This document shows, one piece after another, positions 19,294 through 27,146 of a stretch of 64,000 nt of DNA (positions within the stretch are counted from its first letter, which is position 1; every line of letters begins with the position of its first letter). The stretch comes from Pseudomonas baltica (GTDB taxonomy: Bacteria; Pseudomonadota; Gammaproteobacteria; Pseudomonadales; Pseudomonadaceae). The position numbers were made by a program, and so were the translations under genes. The notes below the pieces were generated by a model that saw only the letters and a list, made by a program, of their open reading frames with translations, did not search any database and was not told where the DNA came from. The stretch is from NCBI RefSeq assembly GCF_014235765.1, contig NZ_JACMYH010000002.1, positions 186,001 to 250,000 of the forward strand, given 5' to 3'.

Positions 19294-19400
19294 AGGCCTC
19301 TTCGCGGCCAGAGGGCTCGCCGCCTGCCTCGCTCCCACACAAACCCAGTCATCTGAGGATCCTGTGGGAGCGGGCTCTGCCGGCGAAGAGGCCCGCAAGG
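19294..19400. repeat. REP pair (BIME) downstream of metZ
   Basis: CCTCTTCGCGGCCAGAGG near 19297 faces TGTGGGAGCGGGCTCTGC at 19363-19380 plus GGCGAAGAGGCC. An inverted REP pair of the GGGAGCGGGC group closes the metZ transcription unit. Confidence 0.8.
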
Positions 19401-19453
19401 TTTCACAAGCTCTGACATTTAACACCTTTTTCAAAAAAACTTCATACAGGGTA

Positions 19454-19482
19454 TTGACTTAGGTTCGGTACCTGCGTAAATT
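19454..19482 (+). promoter_or_regulatory. Sigma-70 promoter of the tRNA-Val/tRNA-Asp cluster
   Basis: TTGACT (19454-19459), a 17-base spacer, then TAAATT (19477-19482), 21 bases before tRNA-Val. Spacing and hexamers fit a strong stable-RNA promoter. Confidence 0.75.
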
Positions 19483-19503
19483 TCGCGGCCTCAGCGAAGC
19501 AAA

Positions 19504-19579
19504 GGGTGATTAGCTCAGCCGGGAGAGCATCTGCCTTACAAGCAGAGGGTCGGCGGTTCGATCCCGTCATCACCCACCA
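19504..19579 (+). tRNA. tRNA-Val (anticodon TAC)
   Basis: 76 bases including encoded CCA. The acceptor stem GGGTGAT pairs with ATCACCC; the anticodon loop CTTACAA reads TAC; the T arm contains GTTCGAT. First gene of a three-tRNA cluster. Confidence 0.97.
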
Positions 19580-19647
19580 TTTCGTTAGAATGCAGCTGAG
19601 AACGCAACGAAGAGCAACACGTGCTGAAACAAGAGAGCACACACTGC

Positions 19648-19724
19648 GCAGCGGTAGTTCAGTCGGTTAGAATACCGGCCTGTCACGCCGGGGGTCGCGG
19701 GTTCGAGTCCCGTCCGCTGCGCCA
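19648..19724 (+). tRNA. tRNA-Asp (anticodon GTC), copy 1
   Basis: 77 bases with encoded CCA. The acceptor GCAGCGG pairs with CCGCTGC; the anticodon loop CTGTCAC gives GTC. Identical to the copy 170 bases downstream. Confidence 0.97.
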
Positions 19725-19817
19725 TTTTATACACTGATTCGGTTCGCCGGGTCAGCGATCGAGAACCTCGAAGTTCTGGGTCAACAGGTTTCAAACGGAC
19801 GCAAGTCCGAGCGATAC

Positions 19818-19894
19818 GCAGCGGTAGTTCAGTCGGTTAGAATACCGGCCTGTCACGCCGGGGGTCGCGGGTTCGAGTCCCGTCCGCTGCGCCA
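19818..19894 (+). tRNA. tRNA-Asp (anticodon GTC), copy 2
   Basis: Identical to copy 1 across all 77 bases. Last tRNA before a terminator and the low-GC phospholipase operon; tRNA 3' ends of this kind are common integration points. Confidence 0.97.
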
Positions 19895-19937
19895 TACAAA
19901 GCTTCGAGGCCCTTGAACTCCTTGAGGCAAACAAAGG

Positions 19938-19962
19938 AAGCGACCTTCGGGTCGCTTTTTTT
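19938..19962 (+). terminator. Intrinsic terminator of the tRNA cluster
   Basis: Eight-base stem AAGCGACC / GGTCGCTT with a TTCG loop, running into a stretch of T. It lies between the tRNAs and the convergent phospholipase operon. Confidence 0.92.
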
Positions 19963-19990
19963 GTGTCTCGTAACTTCTGAATTGTTCCTT

Positions 19991-22327
19991 TCAGCTTTTG
20001 GCTACGATAGCAGGTGACGCGCAGCTGAAGTAATCGTCCACGGTGACTGGCTCCCCAGCTTCAATATTGCCATCACGGGTTTTGAACCGTACCTGGACAG
20101 ACATGCCGGGAAATCCATTGAAGACCATCGTAAGCGCCAAGGCTCGCATGTTGTCGGCGCTTCGCAGCTCTGAAGCTATAAGTTGGCTCATCCGCCAGCG
20201 GTTGGCTAGATCAGTCATGCCTCGGGCGGTAGCGTGCGAGTTTTCTTGCTCAACTCCAGTTTTATTTGGCGCCGTCAGATCTTGCGCACGATAGGCCCCT
20301 TTTCTGATATCGGAGGCCTTCTCGTTATTTAGCTGCTTCCGCAGATCGATTTCACAGCTCAGCTGCTGCATGATCAATGGTCTTATACTGGTGTCCGCCT
20401 GAGGCATGAGACTGATCACAACTAAGTCCATGACGATAGAGCTCGCTACTGTGGTGTCTTTGAAGTCCAAGGCCGCAGCTTCCTCTTCCTGGTTGAGCGT
20501 AGGCGGCGGACTGAGTTTAGCGAAAATCAAAACAGGTTCTTCCCGAGTGCTCAGCCGTGCCATGACAGGTGGGATGTCGGTGTAGCGGTCTTTGAGGGCT
20601 TCGGGAAGTGATACTGTCATCGGTTGCTGGCTGGCATTACGATCTTTGCCAGGAACTCTCCATAGTTTGAGTATGGGCGGAGCCCGCGGAGTTTGATCAT
20701 CGCTTACCCGTGCACGGTCGGCAGCCTTCCAGCCGAGCGACATGAGCGCTACCCCGTGTGATCCGCCGAGACGGACCAACTGGAAGGGCTCGTCGGTCTC
20801 GGATGCTTCGAGTTCGAATCGATCGATCTCGGTGAATTTGCGATTACCCAGTGCTTGCCGGGCCACTACTACATGGGTCTGATAGGTGCTTCCGGCGCTG
20901 TCTTCTTCGAACAGGGGTTCATGACCTGCTGTCTTATTCGAAAGTTTTGCACCTCGACCCAGAACCCACGCATGTGTTGCCTGATTGACAGCATTCTTTT
21001 CGATCAGCACGTCATGCTGCATGAACCGGTATTTTTGTCGCATCAGCGTCTTTGCATTAAGCGGGTAGTCATCCATAGGCCAGGCAGGACTTTTTCTTCC
21101 GTTTTTGCAGATTATCTGGGGCGATTCGGCAGGTTGCCTCACGTCAAACATGATGGATTTCTGCACCACTTTGACAGCGCTTCCCAAAGCCTTACCGTCG
21201 CTTGGGCATGGATTTGAATCTATCCCAGGAATACTTCCCCGATGGGTGACCGATAACAGCACAGGTTTGCGGTCGACCATCACGAACTTATGAATAGATG
21301 CATCTACGTCCGTACCGCATGGGGAGTCGTACCTGTCAGGGCATGCTTTGAATTGCAAGTCGTACGCGCCTGCCCCGCTTTGTGACGAGGCGAGAGCCTG
21401 CACCTCATAAAGTTTAAGCTCGGTGGTTTTCAGATCCTTTCTCGCTATGGAGACGAGACTGGCCATGGCGACTCTGGATCCAGAGTCGGGGTAGCCTGTG
21501 AGCTGCGGAGGTGTAGCGATTCTTCGATCGGGAAAAAGCCTAGGCGTCCCCTTTTGCTCGTCGTGGGTTGATGCGGCTGGGTTATTGGTCAGCGTTCTCA
21601 TCGACATTGTCTGCCGCAGGATGTGAAACGTTCTGATACCCAAGTCGCCGACTGTTGCTTGTGCAGTAGCGTCGTCTACTGCACGCCCCACGACGTAGTC
21701 GTCAGCGTGTGTTGGCATAGGGTCGTATTCGAAGTATGTCGATCGTCCCTTGGACTTGAACGAGCCGCCTCCCCCGAGTGTTACTCCAAGAAGGACTTTG
21801 CGAGCCTCGGTTTCACACTCGGTATACGCCGCTGCGACGCTCGACCTTGTTTCCTCTCTAGTGGACTTGTTTATCTGACGGCACAGGCGATAAGCGGACT
21901 CTTGAAGCATGACATCGCACTGCGCCTGAGTGTATCCATAGGTCGCGTAGCCATGGCGATAGCATAGGTCATGCATAACGCAGGATTGTCTGAACTGTAA
22001 TGAGATTGGTGCACCTTCAGCGCTGGTTCTAAACGCCAAGGCTTTAAGTGGCTTGGGTATCGAGCAATCCAGTCCGACACCACGGCCACCGAAAATCGCC
22101 TCGGTGGCGGCTGACGGGTAATACGTAGTGAACGTCGGGGGGGCTTCGGTCTCTTCCGGCGAAGCGAGGCTTGGATAGACCGTATTGGCGGCGCCAGCTA
22201 CGATCCATGAGCAACTCTGCAGGCTGATGATCAGCACGGCTATCATCGCGATGGCCAAAGCGCAGAGGCAAGTGCGTGAGCCGTAGCGCCAGTTGCCCAA
22301 TCGTGGAGATTTTTGGTAACGGCCCAT
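19991..22327 (-). CDS. Putative lipoprotein with phospholipase A2-like domain and long uncharacterised C-terminus
   Basis: 778 aa. A basic N-terminus and hydrophobic segment (about 18-36) end in a lipobox-like LQSC with Cys39, suggesting an outer-membrane lipoprotein. Residues 80-150 resemble bacterial phospholipase A2. GGRGVGLDCS (80-89) resembles a calcium loop. SCVMHDLCYRHGY (115-127) carries the His119-Asp120 dyad with flanking Cys116 and Cys122. QCD (136-138) and Cys149 follow, as in PLA2 folds. PLA2 enzymes release the sn-2 fatty acid from phospholipids. Residues 190-778 match nothing I recognise; they look soluble and mixed in composition. AGGAG 12 bases before the ATG supports the start. 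It lies 12 bases behind the PLC-like gene, so the two form one operon. Base composition is clearly more AT-rich than the neighbours, which suggests transfer. Confidence 0.75.
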   Translation of the reverse strand: MGRYQKSPRLGNWRYGSRTCLCALAIAMIAVLIISLQSCSWIVAGAANTVYPSLASPEETEAPPTFTTYYPSAATEAIFGGRGVGLDCSIPKPLKALAFRTSAEGAPISLQFRQSCVMHDLCYRHGYATYGYTQAQCDVMLQESAYRLCRQINKSTREETRSSVAAAYTECETEARKVLLGVTLGGGGSFKSKGRSTYFEYDPMPTHADDYVVGRAVDDATAQATVGDLGIRTFHILRQTMSMRTLTNNPAASTHDEQKGTPRLFPDRRIATPPQLTGYPDSGSRVAMASLVSIARKDLKTTELKLYEVQALASSQSGAGAYDLQFKACPDRYDSPCGTDVDASIHKFVMVDRKPVLLSVTHRGSIPGIDSNPCPSDGKALGSAVKVVQKSIMFDVRQPAESPQIICKNGRKSPAWPMDDYPLNAKTLMRQKYRFMQHDVLIEKNAVNQATHAWVLGRGAKLSNKTAGHEPLFEEDSAGSTYQTHVVVARQALGNRKFTEIDRFELEASETDEPFQLVRLGGSHGVALMSLGWKAADRARVSDDQTPRAPPILKLWRVPGKDRNASQQPMTVSLPEALKDRYTDIPPVMARLSTREEPVLIFAKLSPPPTLNQEEEAAALDFKDTTVASSIVMDLVVISLMPQADTSIRPLIMQQLSCEIDLRKQLNNEKASDIRKGAYRAQDLTAPNKTGVEQENSHATARGMTDLANRWRMSQLIASELRSADNMRALALTMVFNGFPGMSVQVRFKTRDGNIEAGEPVTVDDYFSCASPAIVAKS

Positions 22328-22339
22328 GGTTATCGCTCC

Positions 22340-23305
22340 TTAATGTTGGCCGGCGAGTGATTGTTGTGGCGGGAAAGCAGTAGTGGGACGCTTTGCTCTG
22401 CGCTTGTCCAGATAGATGAGTATGCGAATCGAATCAGTCACAGTGCGCTGATATTGAAGTGCGAACAGCGCCTCTTCTTGCCTCGGGGTTTTACATCCTG
22501 AGCGTTGAGGGCGTCTGGCAAATACGCAAAGTCCGTAAGCGCCCCAGCCATTGGCGGCGTCGGCGTGGTTATCAGATGGATAAATCCAGTAGGCTCGCCA
22601 GTCGGTGTCGCTGGTTTGGCCTTCCAATACGGATGGGGAGATGGCGCTTAGCGTTCGCTTGGCAGCATTAGCCAGTAGCCTAGTGGCGGTCACTGGGTCT
22701 GTGGTGATTTGGTCGCTCAGTTCACTACACTGTTTGCTTGTCAGGGCAAACGGAGCTGAGTCAACGGGTGCGGTGAAGTTGTCGAAGGGATCGGAACGGT
22801 CCCAGAGAGGAAGTTTCATGTGGAAAGCAGGTGCTACATGGGCAGGCACGCTCATGTCCTGTATGTAGTGAAGTACCTGACCCGCTCTGTGATAAACATC
22901 GTTGATATTCGATTCGCCCCGCAGCGCGATTTCCAAGGCTTGAGAACGCTTTGCGAAAATACGATCAAGGCTACGATTACCGAAGGCCCATGGTCGCAGG
23001 CGGCCCTCGCGGTTGTAAAAGTGCCAGTTAGTGCTGCGGTCATAGAGATTAAGAGGGGCAGTGTCCTCATCCTGTGTTCCAGCCGCCAGTGCTGCTGCTG
23101 CGCTTGCCGGCAAGGTGTACCCGCATCCTCGAAAAGCGATCACGGCCTGATTCGTATAGACAGGATGGCGTGCGGCGTCGTAGGCAAAGCTTGTGTCGAG
23201 CAAGCCCAGCAAGAACACACAGGGAAGCGCGCGTAGGATATTTGGCCTCGCACGAGAATGTGCTTTACGGAGCAGCCGTGCTGTGAGGAAGATCGACGTC
23301 TGCAT
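22340..23305 (-). CDS. Putative secreted zinc-dependent phospholipase C-like protein
   Basis: 321 aa with an N-terminal hydrophobic segment (about 22-40, ending LLDTSFAYDA) that may be a signal peptide despite a long basic lead. Residues 139-156 (H...AGQVLHYIQDMSVPAH) match the zinc-ligand pattern of the PLC/P1-nuclease fold (His139, His146, Asp150, His156). NWHFYNR (93-99) and an early His47 are further candidate ligands. Such enzymes cut phosphodiesters in phospholipids or nucleic acids. First gene of the operon with the PLA2-like lipoprotein; AGGAG eight bases before the ATG supports the start. The low GC matches its partner. A P1-type nuclease activity cannot be excluded. Confidence 0.72.
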   Translation of the reverse strand: MQTSIFLTARLLRKAHSRARPNILRALPCVFLLGLLDTSFAYDAARHPVYTNQAVIAFRGCGYTLPASAAAALAAGTQDEDTAPLNLYDRSTNWHFYNREGRLRPWAFGNRSLDRIFAKRSQALEIALRGESNINDVYHRAGQVLHYIQDMSVPAHVAPAFHMKLPLWDRSDPFDNFTAPVDSAPFALTSKQCSELSDQITTDPVTATRLLANAAKRTLSAISPSVLEGQTSDTDWRAYWIYPSDNHADAANGWGAYGLCVFARRPQRSGCKTPRQEEALFALQYQRTVTDSIRILIYLDKRRAKRPTTAFPPQQSLAGQH

Positions 23306-23635
23306 TCTCGAGGGCTCCTGAGCAAGAGAGGGTATTCGCTGCCTAGTGGCAATGGCAGCGAATAGACATTCTTGAGCGGCTGGAACCCATTTGGGCCAGT
23401 CGCATTCGGGCTACGACCGAGGAGTTTTGCTCGACATCAGACTTAAATCAAAGCGTAGCCAATCGTCAAAGAATTGCACGTTGACGCAAGTAAGAAGATG
23501 CTCGGAATGGGTAGGGTCTCGCGGTCAGCAATTGGTCGATCCGGCGGGTGTTTACCGATACCCGACATTCTTTGGTGCTTTACGGGTTTGGCAATGTCTA
23601 TCAATGGATCAATCACGAATTCGGTGTCGTACCCC
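23306..23635. other. 330-base low-GC intergenic region upstream of the phospholipase operon
   Basis: No convincing gene. It holds a perfect 11-base inverted repeat (separate entry). Base composition changes to the core-genome pattern close to the start of the DUF1289 gene at 23636, so the right edge of the foreign segment is probably here. No copy of the tRNA-Asp 3' end was found. Confidence 0.5.
23333..23364. promoter_or_regulatory. Perfect 11-bp inverted repeat before the phospholipase operon (candidate operator)
   Basis: Arms TATTCGCTGCC (23333-23343) and GGCAGCGAATA (23354-23364) around a 10-base spacer, 28 bases upstream of the PLC-like start. There is no T tract, so an operator or leader hairpin is more likely than a terminator. 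Confidence 0.5.
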
Positions 23636-23830
23636 ATGAGCAGCAAGAACCCCTGTATCAGCGTCTGCAAGTTCACTGACGAGACGTGTATTGCCTGTGG
23701 CCGCACCAAGCCTGAGTGCAAGGCCTGGAAGAAGATGGACAAAGACGAGCGGCGCGACGTGAACGCGCAGGCGGTGCAGCGCCTGAAAGACATGAAAGGC
23801 ACCGCCAAGCGGAAAAAGAAGAAAGCCTGA
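23636..23830 (+). CDS. DUF1289 small cysteine-rich protein
   Basis: 64 aa with Cys7, Cys11, Cys18, Cys21 and Cys28 in the DUF1289 pattern (NPCISVCKF, CIACGRT, ECKAWKKM) and a Lys-rich tail (RKKKKA). The cysteines suggest metal binding; function unknown. The ATG at 23636 is preferred because family members start just before NPC. rluB follows 112 bases later. Confidence 0.85.
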   Translation: MSSKNPCISVCKFTDETCIACGRTKPECKAWKKMDKDERRDVNAQAVQRLKDMKGTAKRKKKKA

Positions 23831-23942
23831 AAAAATCGGCTAGCCTTTGATGCGCAGGCGCCGTGTTGCGCGTATCATTCGCGGCCCTCCGGCGCGCCTG
23901 CGCCGAGCAGCATTCAATTCGACCCACCGGGAGGTGCTTACG

Positions 23943-25172
23943 ATGAAAGATCTCGATCAGCAAGACGGCAGCCAGGAAATCGGCCCTGCCGGCGAAAAAC
24001 TGCAGAAAGTATTGGCCCGTATCGGCGTGGGTTCGCGCCGAGACGTCGAGGCGTGGATCAGCGAAGGCCGAATCAAGGTCAACGCCAAGGTCGCGACCCT
24101 CGGCCAGCGCGTCGACCTGCACGACGCCATCACCGTCGATGGCAAGGTGATCAAGCGCGAAGAAGCCTCGGAAACCGTGCGCCGCGTGATCATCTACAAC
24201 AAGCCAGACGGCGAAATCTGCACCCGCGACGACCCCGAAGGCCGCCCGACCGTATTCGACCGCCTGCCGCGCCCGCGCGAAGGCCGCTGGATCAACGTCG
24301 GCCGCCTGGACATCAACACTACCGGGCTGCTGATGTTCACCACCGACGGCGAGTTGGCCAACCGCCTGATGCATCCCTCATTCGAAATGGACCGTGAGTA
24401 CGCGGTGCGCGTACGCGGCGAAGTCGACGACGACATGCTGCTGCGCCTCAAGAACGGCGTGATCCTGGAAGACGGGCCCGCTCGCTTCACCGATATCCAG
24501 CAGGCACCGGGTGGCGAAGGCTTCAACCACTGGTACCACTGCGTGGTGATGGAAGGCCGCAACCGCGAAGTACGTCGCCTGTGGGAATCCCAGGGGTTGG
24601 TGGTCAGCCGCCTGAAGCGCGTGCGCTTCGGTCCGGTATTCCTCAACTCCGACCTGCCGATGGGTCGTTGGCGTGAGCTGACCCAGGGTGAAGTCGATAC
24701 CCTGAGCGCCGAAGTCGGCCTGACCGCCGTGGCCATGCCGTCGATGACCACCAAGACCAAGGACAAGCTGGAGCGCATGCAGCGCAAATCCTCGCGCCCG
24801 ATGGGCCGCGGCGAGCGCGTGCGCACCTTGCGTCCTGCCCAGGACGGCGCGCCGTCCACCGACCAACGCCCGGCTCGCCAGCCGCGCGGCGATTCGGCGC
24901 CGTCCGGCGAGCAGCGTCCAGCCCGTCAGCCACGCGGTGATTCGGCGCCGGCTGCGCGCAAGGACAGCGGTCGTGGCAGTGCCGTGGCCGAGCGTCCGGC
25001 GGACATGAACAAGCGTCCAGCCAGGCCTGCCGGCAAGCCGGGTGCCAAGCCCGCTGCAAAGCGCCCGGGCATCAAGCTGGTGGACGACGCGCCGTCGGGC
25101 AATCGTCGTGGCCCGGCCGCTGGTACCGGTCAGCGCCCAGGCTTTGGCCGTCGCAAGCCCAAGCCTGAGTAA
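23943..25172 (+). CDS. rluB: 23S rRNA pseudouridine(2605) synthase RluB
   Basis: Converts U2605 of 23S rRNA to pseudouridine. The 409 aa comprise an N-terminal S4 RNA-binding domain (about 19-80, EKLQKVLARIGVGSRRDVE) and the RsuA-type catalytic core with Asp in GRLDINTTGLL. A basic, Pro/Arg-rich C-terminal extension contains two copies of QRPARQPRGDSAP. GGGAGGTG before the ATG at 23943 decides the start. The C-terminal tail is low complexity. Confidence 0.93.
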   Translation: MKDLDQQDGSQEIGPAGEKLQKVLARIGVGSRRDVEAWISEGRIKVNAKVATLGQRVDLHDAITVDGKVIKREEASETVRRVIIYNKPDGEICTRDDPEGRPTVFDRLPRPREGRWINVGRLDINTTGLLMFTTDGELANRLMHPSFEMDREYAVRVRGEVDDDMLLRLKNGVILEDGPARFTDIQQAPGGEGFNHWYHCVVMEGRNREVRRLWESQGLVVSRLKRVRFGPVFLNSDLPMGRWRELTQGEVDTLSAEVGLTAVAMPSMTTKTKDKLERMQRKSSRPMGRGERVRTLRPAQDGAPSTDQRPARQPRGDSAPSGEQRPARQPRGDSAPAARKDSGRGSAVAERPADMNKRPARPAGKPGAKPAAKRPGIKLVDDAPSGNRRGPAAGTGQRPGFGRRKPKPE

Positions 25173-25192
25173 GGACAACTGATGTCCACGTG

Positions 25193-25221
25193 CGCCAACC
25201 TTCCAGGGTTGGCGTTTTTTT
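25193..25221 (+). terminator. Intrinsic terminator of rluB
   Basis: Eight-base stem CGCCAACC / GGTTGGCG with a six-base loop, then seven T. Confidence 0.93.
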
Positions 25222-25235
25222 GTGGGGTGTCGGTG

Positions 25236-25272
25236 GGGGCCTCTTCGCGGGCAGAGACCCGCTCCCACAAGG
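25236..25272. repeat. Single REP element
   Basis: GGGGCCTCTTCGCGGGCAGA followed by CCCGCTCCCACAAGG, one REP of the GGGAGCGGGC group, directly after the rluB terminator. Confidence 0.75.
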
Positions 25273-25335
25273 TTTGCCTGCGGCGGACCATTGCACTCTT
25301 GATACCTCGAACGTCGAAGAAGTGACTGCTCCCTG

Positions 25336-26709
25336 ATGACTGAACAAAACCAGCTCAAGCGTGGGCTGAAGAATCGCCACATCCAACTGATCGCTCTGGG
25401 CGGTGCCATCGGTACCGGGCTGTTCCTGGGTTCGGCAGGCGTGCTCAAGTCCGCCGGCCCGTCGATGATCCTGGGCTATGCCATCTGCGGCTTCATTGCC
25501 TTCCTGATCATGCGTCAGCTGGGCGAGATGATCGTCGAGGAACCGGTTGCCGGCTCTTTCAGTCACTTCGCCCACAGCTACTGGGGCCGGTTTCCCGGTT
25601 TTCTGTCCGGCTGGAACTGCTGGGTGCTGTACATCCTGGTAGGCATGTCCGAACTGACCGCCGTCGGCAAGTACGTGCACTACTGGTGGCCGGAAATACC
25701 CACCTGGGTCTCCGCTGCGGTGTTCTTCCTGATGATCAATGCCATCAACCTGACCAACGTCAAGGTGTTCGGCGAGACCGAATTCTGGTTCGCCATCATC
25801 AAGGTCGCGGCGATCGTCGGCATGATTGCCCTGGGCAGCTATCTGCTGGTCAGCGGTGACGGCGGCCCTCAGGCCAGTGTCAGCAACCTCTGGGCCCACG
25901 GTGGTTTCTTTCCCAACGGTGTAGGCGGGTTGGTCATGGCCTTGGCGATCATCATGTTCTCCTTTGGTGGCCTGGAGATGCTCGGCTTTACGGCGGCCGA
26001 GGCCGACAGCCCGAAGACGGTGATTCCCAAGGCCATCAATCAGGTGATCTACCGCATTCTGATCTTCTACATCGGCGCGCTGGTGGTGCTGTTGTCGCTG
26101 ACGCCGTGGGACGGTCTGCTGGCCAGCCTGAATGCCTCGGGCGATGCCTACAGCGGCAGCCCGTTCGTGCAGGTGTTCTCGATGCTGGGCAGCGACACGG
26201 CTGCCCACGTGCTCAACTTCGTGGTACTGACCGCAGCCTTGTCGGTTTACAACAGCGGCACCTATTGCAACAGCCGCATGCTGCTGGGCATGGCCGAGCA
26301 GGGCGACGCGCCGCGTGCACTGGCCAAGGTGGATGGCCGTGGCGTGCCGGTTCGGGCGCTGCTGGTGTCGGCGGCGATCACGCTGGTGGCCGTGGCATTG
26401 AACTACTTCGTGCCGCAGCAGGCGCTCGAGCTGTTGATGTCGTTGGTGGTGGCGACCCTGGTGATCAACTGGGCGATGATCAGCTACTCGCACCTCAAGT
26501 TTCGCCAGCACTTGCAGCGCCAGGGCCAGGTGCCGCTGTTCAAGGCGTTGTGGTATCCGTACGGCAACTACCTGTGCCTGGCGTTCGTGGCGTTCATCCT
26601 GATCATCATGCTGATGATTCCCGGCATCCGCGTGTCGGTGTATGCCATTCCTCTGTGGATCGGCGGGATGTACCTGTGTTATCGCCTCAAGTCGAACCCC
26701 TCGTCCTGA
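25336..26709 (+). CDS. AAT-family amino acid permease
   Basis: 457-aa inner-membrane proton-coupled amino acid importer with about 12 helices. The first helix has the APC-superfamily signature IALGGAIGTGLFLGSA (about 19-34), and GEMIVEEPVAGSF follows helix 2. It resembles AroP/PheP/proline-type permeases; sequence alone does not settle the substrate. arfB follows 12 bases later. Confidence 0.88.
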   Translation: MTEQNQLKRGLKNRHIQLIALGGAIGTGLFLGSAGVLKSAGPSMILGYAICGFIAFLIMRQLGEMIVEEPVAGSFSHFAHSYWGRFPGFLSGWNCWVLYILVGMSELTAVGKYVHYWWPEIPTWVSAAVFFLMINAINLTNVKVFGETEFWFAIIKVAAIVGMIALGSYLLVSGDGGPQASVSNLWAHGGFFPNGVGGLVMALAIIMFSFGGLEMLGFTAAEADSPKTVIPKAINQVIYRILIFYIGALVVLLSLTPWDGLLASLNASGDAYSGSPFVQVFSMLGSDTAAHVLNFVVLTAALSVYNSGTYCNSRMLLGMAEQGDAPRALAKVDGRGVPVRALLVSAAITLVAVALNYFVPQQALELLMSLVVATLVINWAMISYSHLKFRQHLQRQGQVPLFKALWYPYGNYLCLAFVAFILIIMLMIPGIRVSVYAIPLWIGGMYLCYRLKSNPSS

Positions 26710-26721
26710 CCGGAGCGCTGC

Positions 26722-27135
26722 ATGCTGGAAATCTCCAACGCCGTCTATCTGCCCGACGCTGAAATCGAGCTCAGCGCCATCCGCGCACAAGGCGCGGGTG
26801 GGCAGAACGTCAACAAGGTTTCCAGTGCGGTGCACCTGCGCTTCGACATCGGCGCTTCGTCGCTGCCGCCGTTCTACAAGGAGCGCCTGTTGGCGCTGCG
26901 CGACAGCCGGATCACCGGCGATGGCGTGATCGTCATCAAGGCGCAGCAGTTTCGCACCCAGGAGCAAAACCGCGCCGACGCCCTGCAGCGCCTGCGCGAG
27001 CTGATTCTGCTGGCCACCAAGGTGGAGAAGAAGCGCCGGCCGACCAAGCCCACGCTGGGCTCCAAGACTCGCCGCCTGGAAGGCAAGACCAAACGCGGGG
27101 CGATCAAGGCCGGGCGTGGCAGGATCGATTTCTAG
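26722..27135 (+). CDS. arfB: Alternative ribosome-rescue peptidyl-tRNA hydrolase ArfB (YaeJ)
   Basis: Releases nascent chains from ribosomes stalled on mRNAs without a stop codon. The 137 aa have the catalytic GGQ at 26-28 (RAQGAGGQNVNKV). The basic C-terminal tail (KVEKKRRPTKPTLGSKTRR onwards) is the part that enters the empty mRNA channel. Twelve bases after the permease, probably co-transcribed. Confidence 0.95.
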   Translation: MLEISNAVYLPDAEIELSAIRAQGAGGQNVNKVSSAVHLRFDIGASSLPPFYKERLLALRDSRITGDGVIVIKAQQFRTQEQNRADALQRLRELILLATKVEKKRRPTKPTLGSKTRRLEGKTKRGAIKAGRGRIDF

Positions 27136-27146
27136 ATCATGCCGTT

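Noticed and set aside
19895..23635. Prophage or ICE at tRNA-Asp
   Set aside because: No integrase, structural or transfer genes and no repeated tRNA end.
23391..23639. An 82-aa frame before the DUF1289 gene
   Set aside because: No ribosome site and no family features; lies in the AT-rich island edge.
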